A stretch of 64,000 bases of DNA, from NCBI RefSeq assembly GCF_000719265.1, contig NZ_JOFL01000003.1, positions 186,001-250,000 of the forward strand, read 5' to 3'. Below the pieces are notes generated by a model, which was given only the letters and a program-made list of their open reading frames with translations, had not been told where the DNA came from and made no database searches. This stretch comes from Streptomyces roseoverticillatus. GTDB taxonomy: Bacteria; Actinomycetota; Actinomycetes; Streptomycetales; Streptomycetaceae. Of the stretch, positions 30,184-37,827 are shown one piece after another (position 1 is the first letter of the stretch; each line of letters opens with the position of its first letter). A program made the translations under genes and the position numbers.

Positions 30184-30942
30184 TCAGGTGCCGGAGAAGC
30201 AGCGGCGCAGCCACTCCCCGGCCTCGGCCGGGTCCGCCGCCGTCGGGACGCCCTCCGGGGCCGGGGGCCGGCGGACCACCACGACCGGGACGCCCGCCTC
30301 GCGGGCCGCGGTCAGTTTGGCCGACGTGGCCGCCGCCCCGCTGTCCTTCGTCACCAGGACGTCGATCCGGTGGCGCCGCAGCAGCTCGCGCTCGCCGTCG
30401 ACCGTGAACGGGCCTCGGTCCAGGAGGACTTCCATGCGGGGCGGGGCCGGCGGCCCGGGGGCGTCCACGGAGCGGACGAGGAACCACATATCCTCGAGGT
30501 GCGCGAAGGCCGCCAGGCCCATCCGGCCCGTGGTCAGGAACGCGCGCTCCCCCAGCGCGGGCAGCACTCCGGCGGCTTCCGCCAGGGAAGCGACCGGGTG
30601 CCAGCAGTCACCCGGGCCGGGCTCCCAGCCGGGGCGGCGCACGGCCAGCACGGGAACGCGGACGGCCGCGGCGGCCTGCGCCGCGTTGAAACTGATCGTG
30701 CCGGCGAAAGGATGGGTGGCGTCGATGAGCGCGTCCACCTGCTGCTCGCGCAGCCACCGGGCGAGGCCCTCGGGGCCGCCGAACCCCCCGATGCGGACCT
30801 CTCCGGCGGGCAGGCGCGGCTGCGCCACGCGGCCCGCGAGGGACGTGGTCACACGGAGCCCGGGGTCCGCGTCGAGTTCGCCCGCAAGCCGGCGCGCCTC
30901 GGTCGTGCCGCCCAGGATCAGGATGTGGCGCTCGGCCCCCAC
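30184..30942 (-). CDS. cobK: Precorrin-6A reductase CobK
   Basis: NADPH-dependent reductase that makes precorrin-6B from precorrin-6A. 252 residues. The N-terminus has the cofactor loop ILILGGTTEARRLAGEL; the substrate region has ALIDATHPFAGTIS, and the C-terminus has DVLVTKDSGAAATSAKLTAA, both typical of CobK/CbiJ. The GTG at 30942 is chosen because GAAAGG lies six bases upstream; longer starts add an unrelated extension. It is divergent from cbiD across a 105 bp region containing one copy of the intergenic repeat. Confidence 0.94.
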   Translation of the reverse strand: MGAERHILILGGTTEARRLAGELDADPGLRVTTSLAGRVAQPRLPAGEVRIGGFGGPEGLARWLREQQVDALIDATHPFAGTISFNAAQAAAAVRVPVLAVRRPGWEPGPGDCWHPVASLAEAAGVLPALGERAFLTTGRMGLAAFAHLEDMWFLVRSVDAPGPPAPPRMEVLLDRGPFTVDGERELLRRHRIDVLVTKDSGAAATSAKLTAAREAGVPVVVVRRPPAPEGVPTAADPAEAGEWLRRCFSGT

Positions 30943-30973
30943 GTCGTGCCTTTCTGTTCGCGTTCGCGTCACG

Positions 30974-31031
30974 GCCGGTTCGGCACCGCCGGTCCCCCAC
31001 ATTGTGGGTGTTCACCGTCGCGGCGGGAAAA
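30974..31031. repeat. Copy of dispersed intergenic repeat
   Basis: The gap between cobK and cbiD contains TTCGGCACCGCCGG, then CCCCCACATTGTGGG (a small hairpin), then TTCACCGTCGCGGCGGGAAA. The same order of blocks appears at 36947-37001 and partly at 1143-1200, all in intergenic gaps. Confidence 0.55.
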
Positions 31032-31047
31032 TCTTCCGGAGCGCCCC

Positions 31048-32238
31048 ATGACCGACGTCGCCGATGCCACCGCAACCGCCGGTACGCCCGGCGAGGCTCC
31101 GGGTACGGCCGGCAAGGCCGCCGGCGGGCGCGCCGCCCAGCTGCAGCACACTGGTCTCCGCCACGGCTGGACGACCGGCGCGTGCGCGACCGCCGCGACC
31201 ACCGCCGCATACACGGCCCTCCTCACGGGCGAGTTCCCCGACCCCGTGACGATCACCCTGCCCAAGGGGCAGACGCCCGCGTTCGCTCTCGCCGCTGAGC
31301 AGTTGGAGGAGGGGCGGGCCATGGCCGGCATCGTCAAGGACGCCGGTGACGATCCGGACGTCACCCACGGTGCGCTGATCCGTGCGACGGTACGGATCCT
31401 CCCGCCCGGTTCCGGGGTCGTGTTCCGGGCCGGGCCGGGCGTGGGCACCGTCACGCGCCCCGGGCTGCCCCTGGACGTGGGCGAGCCCGCCATCAACCCC
31501 GTGCCCCGGCAGCTGATGCGCGACCACGTCGCCGGGGTCGCGGCCCGGCACGGCGGCTCGGGCGACGTCGAGATCGAGGTCTCGGTCGACCACGGCGCGG
31601 AGATCGCCCGCTCGACCTGGAACCCCCGGCTCGGGATCCTGGGCGGCATCTCCATCCTCGGCACCACGGGCATCGTCGTGCCGTACTCGTGCTCCGCCTG
31701 GATCGACAGCATCCGGCGCGGCGTGGACGTGGCCCGCGCGGCGGGCCGCCGTCATGTCGCGGGCTGTACGGGATCGACGTCGGAGAAGGTCGCGGTCGCC
31801 GTGCACGGCCTGCCGGAGGACGCCCTGCTGGACATGGGCGACTTCGCGGGCGCGGTGCTGAAGTACATCCGCCGGCACCCGGTGGACCGGCTCACCGTCG
31901 CGGGCGGCTTCGCCAAGCTGTCGAAGCTGGCCGCCGGCCACCTCGACCTGCACTCGGGGCGGTCCCAGGTCGACAAGGGGTTCCTCGCGGAGCTGGCCCG
32001 CCGCGGGGGTGCCGGCGAGGAGCTGGCGGCCGCCGTCGCCGCCGCCAACACGGGCCTGGAGGCCCTGCGGCTGTGCGAGGCCGCCGGCGTCCCGCTCGGT
32101 GACCTGGTCGCCGCCACCGCCCGCGACGAGGCGCTCGCCGTGCTGCGCGGCGCGCCCGTCGCGGTCGACGTCATCTGCATCGACCGCGCGGGCGCGATCG
32201 TGGGGCGGGCGGGGCCGGTAGGGCCCCGTGGGGACTAG
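31048..32238 (+). CDS. cbiD: Precorrin-5B / cobalt-precorrin-5B C1-methyltransferase CbiD
   Basis: Methyltransferase acting at C1 of the ring intermediate. The 396-residue protein has the CbiD hallmarks RHGWTTGACATAATTAAYTA, FRAGPGVGTVTRPGLPL, LGILGGISILGTTGIV and GGFAKLSKLAAGHLDLHS. CbiD is the enzyme of the early-cobalt ('anaerobic') pathway, yet here it sits with the 'aerobic' cobG and cobN; no cobF is present in the window. An Ala/Gly-rich N-terminal extension of about 30 residues is present. CGGAG precedes the ATG. Its stop codon overlaps the stop of the convergent serine hydrolase gene by three bases. Confidence 0.93.
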   Translation: MTDVADATATAGTPGEAPGTAGKAAGGRAAQLQHTGLRHGWTTGACATAATTAAYTALLTGEFPDPVTITLPKGQTPAFALAAEQLEEGRAMAGIVKDAGDDPDVTHGALIRATVRILPPGSGVVFRAGPGVGTVTRPGLPLDVGEPAINPVPRQLMRDHVAGVAARHGGSGDVEIEVSVDHGAEIARSTWNPRLGILGGISILGTTGIVVPYSCSAWIDSIRRGVDVARAAGRRHVAGCTGSTSEKVAVAVHGLPEDALLDMGDFAGAVLKYIRRHPVDRLTVAGGFAKLSKLAAGHLDLHSGRSQVDKGFLAELARRGGAGEELAAAVAAANTGLEALRLCEAAGVPLGDLVAATARDEALAVLRGAPVAVDVICIDRAGAIVGRAGPVGPRGD

Positions 32239-33485
32239 CGGAGGGTGTTGACCGTTGCGGCGGTCAGCTGCTTGTCCTTCGCCGGCTTGTCCGCCGCCGG
32301 CTTCGGCAGCGCCCCGCAGAACTCGCCCTCAAACATGTTCTCGAACGGCGGGCTCTCGTTGAGCCAGTCACCGTTGATGTTGAAGGTGAGCATGTGCTTG
32401 CCGTCGCGCGTGCCCGCGGCCCCGGTGAGGGAGCCCCAGACGACGCCGTCGTGGCCGTACACCTGCACGCCGCAGGTCAGCTTGCGGGAGATGATGCCGA
32501 GGCCGTAGGTGTAGTGCTCGCCCGTCTCGACGGTGGTGAGCATCTCGTCCAGCTGCTTCTTCGGCAGCAGCTTGCCCTGCAGCAGGCCGCTGAAGAAACG
32601 GTTGAGGTCGCCGCTCGTGCTCACGGCCTCGCCCGTGGCGCCGGACCAGGACGGCCGGTACTCGGTGGCGTCGTAGATCTCCGGGCCCGGGTCCGGCACG
32701 TAGAGCTTCGAGTAGCCGACCGGGTGCGGTGCCGGCAGCTTCGGGTCCGTGCCGGGGAAGGTCGTCTCCTTCAGGCCCAGCGGCTTGACGATACGGCGCT
32801 CGGCCTCGCGGGCGTACGGGTTCCCCGTCGCCTTCTCGATGATCATGCCGCCGAGGACGAAGTTGGTGTTGGAGTACCGCCAGCCCTTGCCGGGCTCGAA
32901 GTCCGGGCCGTACTTGATGCCCATGGCCACGATCTGCTGGGGCGTCTTGATGTCGTAGCGGTGCTCGAAGAAGCCCTGGCCGTTCATCTGCTCGTTCCAC
33001 TCGGGCGTGTACACCATGTCGTGCACGCCGCTGGTGTGGTTGAGGAGATGACGGATCGTGATCTTGTTGGCGTCGTAGCCGTTGCCCTTGACCACGCCGG
33101 GGAGCCACTTCTCGACGGAGTCGTCGAGGCTCAGCTTCCCCTCCGCCTCCAGCTGCAGCAGGACCGTCGCGACGAAGGTCTTCGTGATGCTGCCCGCGCG
33201 GAAGTGGTCGGCGGCGGTGCGCTTGCGCTTCGTGGCGGTGTCCGCGTAGCCGGCGGAGCCGGACCAGGTGCCCTTGGGCGTGAGGGTTCCCGCGGCGACG
33301 CCGGGCATGCCGGCGGCGACGAGGCCGTTCAGGGCGGCCTGGGTGGCGGCGTGGCTCTCGGCGCCGGTCTCGGCGCCGGCCGGGGTGGTGGCTGCGGTGG
33401 CCGGGCCGATCGCGGTGGCTGCGATCGTGGTTGCCGTGAGGGCTACGAGGGCTGCTCGTACGGCCTTTGACGTGCGCTTGGGCAT
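32235..33485 (-). CDS. Secreted beta-lactamase-family serine hydrolase
   Basis: A 416-residue exported serine hydrolase of the class C beta-lactamase / D-alanyl-D-alanine carboxypeptidase (S12-like) family. The signal peptide ends near AIGPATAATTP. Active-site motifs: Ser99-x-x-Lys102 in AGSITKTF, the Tyr motif in WRYSNTNF, and the third box in YGHDGVVW. Two cysteines near the C-terminus could form a disulfide. GGGGGGACC precedes the ATG. It interrupts the run of cob genes, and an iron-box-like site lies 32-50 bp upstream, suggesting iron control. Whether it acts on peptidoglycan, esters or another substrate cannot be decided. Confidence 0.88.
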   Translation of the reverse strand: MPKRTSKAVRAALVALTATTIAATAIGPATAATTPAGAETGAESHAATQAALNGLVAAGMPGVAAGTLTPKGTWSGSAGYADTATKRKRTAADHFRAGSITKTFVATVLLQLEAEGKLSLDDSVEKWLPGVVKGNGYDANKITIRHLLNHTSGVHDMVYTPEWNEQMNGQGFFEHRYDIKTPQQIVAMGIKYGPDFEPGKGWRYSNTNFVLGGMIIEKATGNPYAREAERRIVKPLGLKETTFPGTDPKLPAPHPVGYSKLYVPDPGPEIYDATEYRPSWSGATGEAVSTSGDLNRFFSGLLQGKLLPKKQLDEMLTTVETGEHYTYGLGIISRKLTCGVQVYGHDGVVWGSLTGAAGTRDGKHMLTFNINGDWLNESPPFENMFEGEFCGALPKPAADKPAKDKQLTAATVNTLR

Positions 33486-33516
33486 GCTGGTCCCCCCTGG
33501 GATGATCATTTCCTAG

Positions 33517-33535
33517 TAAGCATAGGCTAACCTTC
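33517..33535 (-). promoter_or_regulatory. Iron box (DmdR/IdeR-like) before serine hydrolase gene
   Basis: On the minus strand the site reads GAAGGTTAGCCTATGCTTA, matching 13 of 19 positions of the DmdR/IdeR consensus TTAGGTTAGGCTAACCTAA, best in the first half. It overlaps the cobM stop codon and a TATGCT that could be the -10 element. Iron-replete DmdR would be expected to repress the hydrolase gene. Confidence 0.55.
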
Positions 33536-34288
33536 CTTTCCGCATGCGTTCCGGTCCCGGTCCACCGAGTACAGGTAGCTGTCCGGGAACTGTTCCGCCG
33601 CCAGCGTGCGGCCCACGACGATGACCGCCGTGCGGACCACTCCGGCCTCCCTCACCTTCTCCGCGATGTCGGCGAGCGTCCCGCGCAGGACCAGTTCGTC
33701 CGGGCGGCTGGCCATCGCGACGACGGCGGCGGGGCAGTCGGCGCCGTAGTGCGGGAGGAGTTCCGCGACGACCTCGTCGGTGTAGCGGGCGGCGAGGTGA
33801 AGGACGAGCAGGGCGCCGCTGCGGCCCAGGGTGGCGAGGTCCTCGCCGGGGGGCATGGGGGTGGCCTGGCGGGCGATCCGCGTGAGGATCACCGTCTGGC
33901 CGACCGTCGGCACGGTCAGCTCGCGGCCGAGGGCGGCGGCCGCCGCGGCGAAGGCGGGGACGCCGGGCACGATCTCGTACGGGACGCCGGCCGCGTCCAG
34001 GCGGCGCATCTGCTCGGCCACGGCGCTGAAGACGGAGGGGTCGCCGGAGTGCAGGCGCGCCACGTCCTGACCCGCTTCGTGGGCCCGGGTCAGCTCCTCG
34101 GTGATCTCGTCGAGGGTCAGGCCGGCGGTGTCCACCAGGCGCGCGTCCGGCGGGCATTCGGTGAGGAGTTCGCGCGGGACGAGGCTGCCCGCGTAGAGGC
34201 AGACGCCGCAGCGGGCGAGGGTGCGGGCGCCGCGCAGGGTGATGAGGTCGGCGGCGCCGGGGCCGGCGCCGATGAAGTACACGGTCAC
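33527..34288 (-). CDS. cobM: Precorrin-4 C11-methyltransferase CobM
   Basis: SAM-dependent methyltransferase (253 residues) that methylates C11 of precorrin-4. The tetrapyrrole methylase fold is clear: VYFIGAGPGAADLITLRGA at the N-terminus, ARLHSGDPSVFSAVAEQM, and EIVPGVPAFAAAAAALG. The start is a GTG (VTVYFIGAG). It lies 118 bp downstream of cobL on the same strand and may be co-transcribed with it. Its end overlaps the iron-box region of the serine hydrolase gene. Confidence 0.95.
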   Translation of the reverse strand: MTVYFIGAGPGAADLITLRGARTLARCGVCLYAGSLVPRELLTECPPDARLVDTAGLTLDEITEELTRAHEAGQDVARLHSGDPSVFSAVAEQMRRLDAAGVPYEIVPGVPAFAAAAAALGRELTVPTVGQTVILTRIARQATPMPPGEDLATLGRSGALLVLHLAARYTDEVVAELLPHYGADCPAAVVAMASRPDELVLRGTLADIAEKVREAGVVRTAVIVVGRTLAAEQFPDSYLYSVDRDRNACGKEG

Positions 34289-34406
34289 GGGGCGGGGTCT
34301 CCTGTCGGTGGGGGGTCGGTGCCGGGGCGGGGCCGGCCCTTCCGGGGCTGCATGATTTAGGCGGGCACTGTCAACACGTCAAGGAACTCCGAACTTCCGC
34401 CACAAA

Positions 34407-35687
34407 TCACGCTTTACGCCCCTCCCAGGGCCGGCCCCGCCCCGGCCCCTCCTCCTCGTCCTGCGTCTGCGGCCCGGTCTTCACCACGGACCACTGGGTG
34501 ACCGGCATCGCCTGCCTCCAGCCCGTGAAGCCGCCCACGGGGACCGCCTGGGCGACCGCCAGGCGGGTCAGCTCACCGCCGGCGCGGCCGTACCAGTAGG
34601 TGAGCAGCGACTCGGACTCGAGGGTGACCGTGTTGGCCACGAGGCGGCCGCCCGGAGGCAGGGCCTCCCAGCAGGCGTCCAGCAGGCCGGGAGTCGTGAG
34701 GCCGCCGCCGATGAAGATCGCGTCGGGGGTGGGGAGTCCGGTGAGTGCGGCGGGAGCCCGGCCGGTGACGGTCCGGAGGCCGGGGACGCCCAGTTTCTCG
34801 GCGTTTCGGGTAATGCGGGCCGCTCTTGCGGGGTCGCGCTCGATGGTGACGGCGCGGCAGGTGCCGTGGGTCCGCATCCATTCGATGGCGATCGAGCCGG
34901 AGCCGCCGCCGATGTCCCAGAGGAGTTCGCCGGGGGCGGGGGCGAGTGTCGCGAGGGTGACCGCCCGTACGTGACGCTTCGTCAGCTGGCCGTCGTGTTC
35001 GTAGGCGTCGTCGGGCAGGCCCGGCGTGAGCGGGAGGCGGGGCGCGCCGGGGGCGCGGTGGCAGGTGACGGCGATGACGTTGAGGGCATCGCCGGGGGCG
35101 TGGTGCCAGTCGTCGGCCGTTCCCTCGATGCGGCGTTCGGCCTCAGCTCCGAGCTGTTCCAGGACCGTCATGCGGCTCTGGCCGTAGCCGTGCGTGCGGA
35201 GGTGGGCGGCGACCTCGGCGGGCGTGTCCGCGCCGGAGCTGAGGACGAGCACGTGGTGGTTGTGGTGGAGGGCCGCGGTGAGCGTGGAGAGCGGGCGGCC
35301 TACGAGGCTGACCACTTCCGCTTGTTCGAGTGGTATGCCCAGGCGGGCGCAGGCGTACGAGACCGATGAGGGGTGCGGGAGTACGTGGAGCGCGTCCGGG
35401 CCGACGGTTTCGGCGAGGGTGCGGCCGATGCCGAAGAACATGGGGTCGCCGCTGGCGAGCACGCAGACGCGGCGGCCCGCGTGCGCCGCCAGCAGGCCCG
35501 GGACGGCCGGGCGGAGAGGGGAGGGCCAGGGGACGCGTTCGGCAGTGCAGGCGGCGGGCAGCAGGTCCAGCTGGCGGGGGCCGCCGATAATCACCTCGGC
35601 GGTGCGCAGCGCCTCCTGAGAGGCGGGGGCGAGGCCGGTCCAGCCGTCGGCACCGATGCCGACGACGGTGACGGGGGCGGGGCTCAC
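34407..35687 (-). CDS. cobL: Precorrin-6Y C5,15-methyltransferase (decarboxylating) CobL
   Basis: Bifunctional enzyme of 426 residues. The N-terminal half is a CbiE-type methylase ([30 protein letters not shown]), and the C-terminal half is a CbiT-type SAM methyltransferase ([36 protein letters not shown]). Together they methylate C5 and C15 and remove the ring-C acetate carboxyl group. The GTG start is at the end of a short gap (35688-35815) divergent from the tsaD-like gene. cobL-cobM run together on the minus strand. Confidence 0.95.
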   Translation of the reverse strand: MSPAPVTVVGIGADGWTGLAPASQEALRTAEVIIGGPRQLDLLPAACTAERVPWPSPLRPAVPGLLAAHAGRRVCVLASGDPMFFGIGRTLAETVGPDALHVLPHPSSVSYACARLGIPLEQAEVVSLVGRPLSTLTAALHHNHHVLVLSSGADTPAEVAAHLRTHGYGQSRMTVLEQLGAEAERRIEGTADDWHHAPGDALNVIAVTCHRAPGAPRLPLTPGLPDDAYEHDGQLTKRHVRAVTLATLAPAPGELLWDIGGGSGSIAIEWMRTHGTCRAVTIERDPARAARITRNAEKLGVPGLRTVTGRAPAALTGLPTPDAIFIGGGLTTPGLLDACWEALPPGGRLVANTVTLESESLLTYWYGRAGGELTRLAVAQAVPVGGFTGWRQAMPVTQWSVVKTGPQTQDEEEGPGRGRPWEGRKA

Positions 35688-35771
35688 GGGGCTGTCACCT
35701 CGGCGTTCGCTACGGGCTGGGGCACGGGAACTCTACTGACCGCGGACGGTGGCGCGGCATGCGGGCCCTTA

Positions 35772-35788
35772 TTGCATATGCTGTGCAA
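35772..35788 (+). promoter_or_regulatory. Nur-box-like inverted repeat before tsaD-like gene
   Basis: TTGCAT-ATGCT-GTGCAA fits the 6-5-6 spacing and core bases of the motif published for the nickel-uptake regulator Nur of Streptomyces coelicolor (tTGCaa-N5-ttGCAA). The inner ATTGCA/TGCAAT arms are a perfect inverted repeat. The site is AT-rich in a GC-rich context and lies 28-44 bp before the GTG start, overlapping likely promoter bases. Other regulators could bind such a repeat. Confidence 0.45.
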
Positions 35789-35815
35789 TTGCTATTGGAA
35801 TGCGGGAGGTGCGGC

Positions 35816-36883
35816 GTGGTGCGTTCGCCGGTGGTGCTGGGTATCGAGTCGTCCTGCGACGAGACCGGCGCCGGGTTGGTGCGGGACGGGAAACTGCTGG
35901 GCCACGCGGTGGCCTCCAGCATGGACGAGCACGCGCGCTACGGCGGCGTCGTCCCCGAGATCGCGGCCCGCGCGCACGTGCACGCCGCCGCGCCCGTCGT
36001 GCACGCGGCGCTCGCCGACGCCGGGCTGACGATGCGGGACATCGGCGCCGTCGCCGTGACCACCGGGCCCGGCCTCTCCGGCGCGCTCCAGGTGGGCCTG
36101 GCCGCGGCGAAGGGGATCGCCTACGCGCTCGGCGTGCCGCTGTACGGCGTGCACCACCTCGCGGGGCACGTGGCCGCGGACACGCTGGAACACGGGCCGC
36201 TGCCGGACCCCTGCATGGTGCTCATCGTTTCCGGCGGGCACACGTCGCTGCTGCTCGTACGGGACCTGGCGCGCGATCCGATCGTGCACCTCGGTGACAC
36301 GCTGGACGACGCGGCGGGCGAGTGCTTCGACAAGGTGGCCCGGGTCTTCGGGCTGCCCTATCCCGGCGGGCCCGCCGTGGACCGTGTGGCGCGCGAGGGC
36401 GATCCGCGGGCGGTGCCGTTCCCGCGGCCGCTCACGGGGCCGCGGGACGACCCGTACGCCTTCTCGTTCTCCGGGCTGAAGACGGCCGCCGCGCGGTGGG
36501 CGGAGCAGCACCGCGCGGCCGGGCGTCCGCTCCCCGTCGCGGACGGGGCGGCGTCCCTGCAGGAAGCGGTGGCCGACGTCCTCACGCGCAAGGCGGTGGC
36601 CGCGTGCGCCGAGCACGGGGTGGGGACACTGGTCGTCGTCGGCGGCGTCGCCGCCAACTCCCGGGTGCGGGCCCTGGCCCAGCAGCGGTGCGCCGCCGCG
36701 GGCATCGAACTGCGGGTGCCGCCGCTGCGGCTCTGCACGGACAACGGCGCGATGATCGCCGCCGTCGGCGACCTCCTGGCCCGCGCGGGCGCGGCCCCGG
36801 CCCCGCTGGACATCTCCATCGACCCGTCAGCCCCCCTGGAGTACGCGACGCTCCATCCGGTCGCGCGACGCGCCACGGTGTAG
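35816..36883 (+). CDS. TsaD-family tRNA threonylcarbamoyltransferase-like protein
   Basis: A 355-residue ASKHA-fold protein of the TsaD/Gcp/Kae1 family, which transfers threonylcarbamoyl to adenosine 37 of ANN-decoding tRNAs. Motifs: [12 protein letters not shown], the metal-binding [11 protein letters not shown] (His114 and His118), [22 protein letters not shown], and LCTDNGAMI with the third metal ligand Asp. GGGAGG lies six bases before GTG 35816, which is therefore preferred to an ATG at 35759 that would add a cysteine-containing leader. The usual tsaE, tsaB and rimI neighbours are absent, so this may be a second copy. The Nur-like site upstream hints at metal-dependent expression. Confidence 0.85.
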   Translation: MVRSPVVLGIESSCDETGAGLVRDGKLLGHAVASSMDEHARYGGVVPEIAARAHVHAAAPVVHAALADAGLTMRDIGAVAVTTGPGLSGALQVGLAAAKGIAYALGVPLYGVHHLAGHVAADTLEHGPLPDPCMVLIVSGGHTSLLLVRDLARDPIVHLGDTLDDAAGECFDKVARVFGLPYPGGPAVDRVAREGDPRAVPFPRPLTGPRDDPYAFSFSGLKTAAARWAEQHRAAGRPLPVADGAASLQEAVADVLTRKAVAACAEHGVGTLVVVGGVAANSRVRALAQQRCAAAGIELRVPPLRLCTDNGAMIAAVGDLLARAGAAPAPLDISIDPSAPLEYATLHPVARRATV

Positions 36884-36946
36884 CCGGGGCGGATGGTTCG
36901 GCACCGCAGCGCCGGAAGACGGCGGCCGTGCCGCCCCACGACAGGC

Positions 36947-37001
36947 CCGTCCGGCACCGCCGACCCCCTGCGTGGGGGCTCATCACCGCCGCGGCGGAAA
37001 G
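36947..37001. repeat. Copy of dispersed intergenic repeat
   Basis: Contains CCGGCACCGCCG, then CCCCCTGCGTGGGGG (hairpin), then TCATCACCGCCGCGGCGGAA, in the same order as the copy at 30974-31031. It lies between the tsaD-like gene and phzF-like gene. Confidence 0.55.
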
Positions 37002-37018
37002 AGCTGGTCGGCCTCCAG

Positions 37019-37131
37019 CCGCATCACTTCCGCCGCCACGGCGAGCAACCGCCACAGCGGCACTCGGCAGTGCCACCGCACTTCTTCCGCCGCCGCGGCG
37101 AACAACCACCGCGCTGCCATCCGGCGGTGCC
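37019..37131. repeat. Two imperfect tandem copies, about 57 bp each
   Basis: CTTCCGCCGCCACGGCGAGC (from about 37027) and CTTCCGCCGCCGCGGCGAAC (from about 37084) begin two aligned copies ending in CAGTGCC / CGGTGCC. They directly follow the dispersed repeat and fill the remainder of the gap to the phzF-like gene. No gene is supported in 36884-37142. Confidence 0.55.
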
Positions 37132-37142
37132 GAGCCCTCCCG

Positions 37143-37817
37143 TCACTCCCCGATCGTTCGGACCCCTACGAAGTCGACCCCGCCGCCGAGCGTGACGCAG
37201 TCACCCTCGTACCGCGTACGGATGCATGAAGCCGAGCCCTGGGCGATGGTGAGGTCACGCCTCAAGGCGGCGGTGAGGGAAACCGCCGCCGCCCCCGTGG
37301 CCTCGTCCTCGGCGATGCCGTCGCCGCGGCGCGGGAAGCCCCGGGCGCGGACGCGGCCCGTCGGCTCGTGCTGCCAGGACCAGGCGTAGAGCCAGCCGTC
37401 GCCGGGCGGCGGGGCGGGGAGGGCGTCGACGTCCGCGGGCAGGGCGTGCTGCTGGAGGAGGCGGCCCGCGGACCAGGAGGCGCGGGCGCGGATCCACGTG
37501 GCGCCGTCCGCCGTCCAGGACGGCACGTCGCCCGCGGGCGGCCGCAGCACGTCCGCCGCATAGCCGGACTGCCGCAGGTGCCAGGCCATGCCCACGAGCG
37601 GGTGCCCGGCGAAGGGCAGGCGCCCGCTCGGGGTGAAGATGTCGGCCTCGCCGCGGGCGGGGTCGCCGACGAACACCGTCTCGCTGAAGCCCAGCTCCGC
37701 GGCCAGCCGCTGCCGGGCGGCGGCGCCGGGGACGGCCGGGCCGTCGTGGACGACTCCGAGGAGGTTGCCGCCGGAGCCGTCCGGGCCGGTGAAGACCCGC
37801 AGGACGCGGACGTCCAC
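37143..37817 (-). CDS. PhzF-family protein
   Basis: A 224-residue member of the PhzF/diaminopimelate-epimerase-like fold. Family landmarks: RVFTGPDGSGGNLLGVV at the N-terminus with the conserved GN, SETVFVG, DIFTPSGRLPFAGHPLVG, and EDEATGAAAVSL. It is shorter than typical PhzF proteins (about 260-300 residues), mostly by missing loops in the middle. Members isomerise or hydrate varied substrates, so no reaction is assigned. The GTG start lies 10 bp after the SDR gene, so the two form an operon. Confidence 0.8.
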   Translation of the reverse strand: MDVRVLRVFTGPDGSGGNLLGVVHDGPAVPGAAARQRLAAELGFSETVFVGDPARGEADIFTPSGRLPFAGHPLVGMAWHLRQSGYAADVLRPPAGDVPSWTADGATWIRARASWSAGRLLQQHALPADVDALPAPPPGDGWLYAWSWQHEPTGRVRARGFPRRGDGIAEDEATGAAAVSLTAALRRDLTIAQGSASCIRTRYEGDCVTLGGGVDFVGVRTIGE

Positions 37818-37827
37818 GGCCGGCGCC

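Noticed and set aside
35759..35815. ATG start that would extend the TsaD-like protein by 19 residues.
   Set aside because: The extension lies over the putative promoter and the Nur-like repeat, while GTG 35816 has GGGAGG at the right distance.
37019..37131. Possible CRISPR-like array.
   Set aside because: Only two imperfect adjacent copies exist, with no unique spacers and no cas genes.
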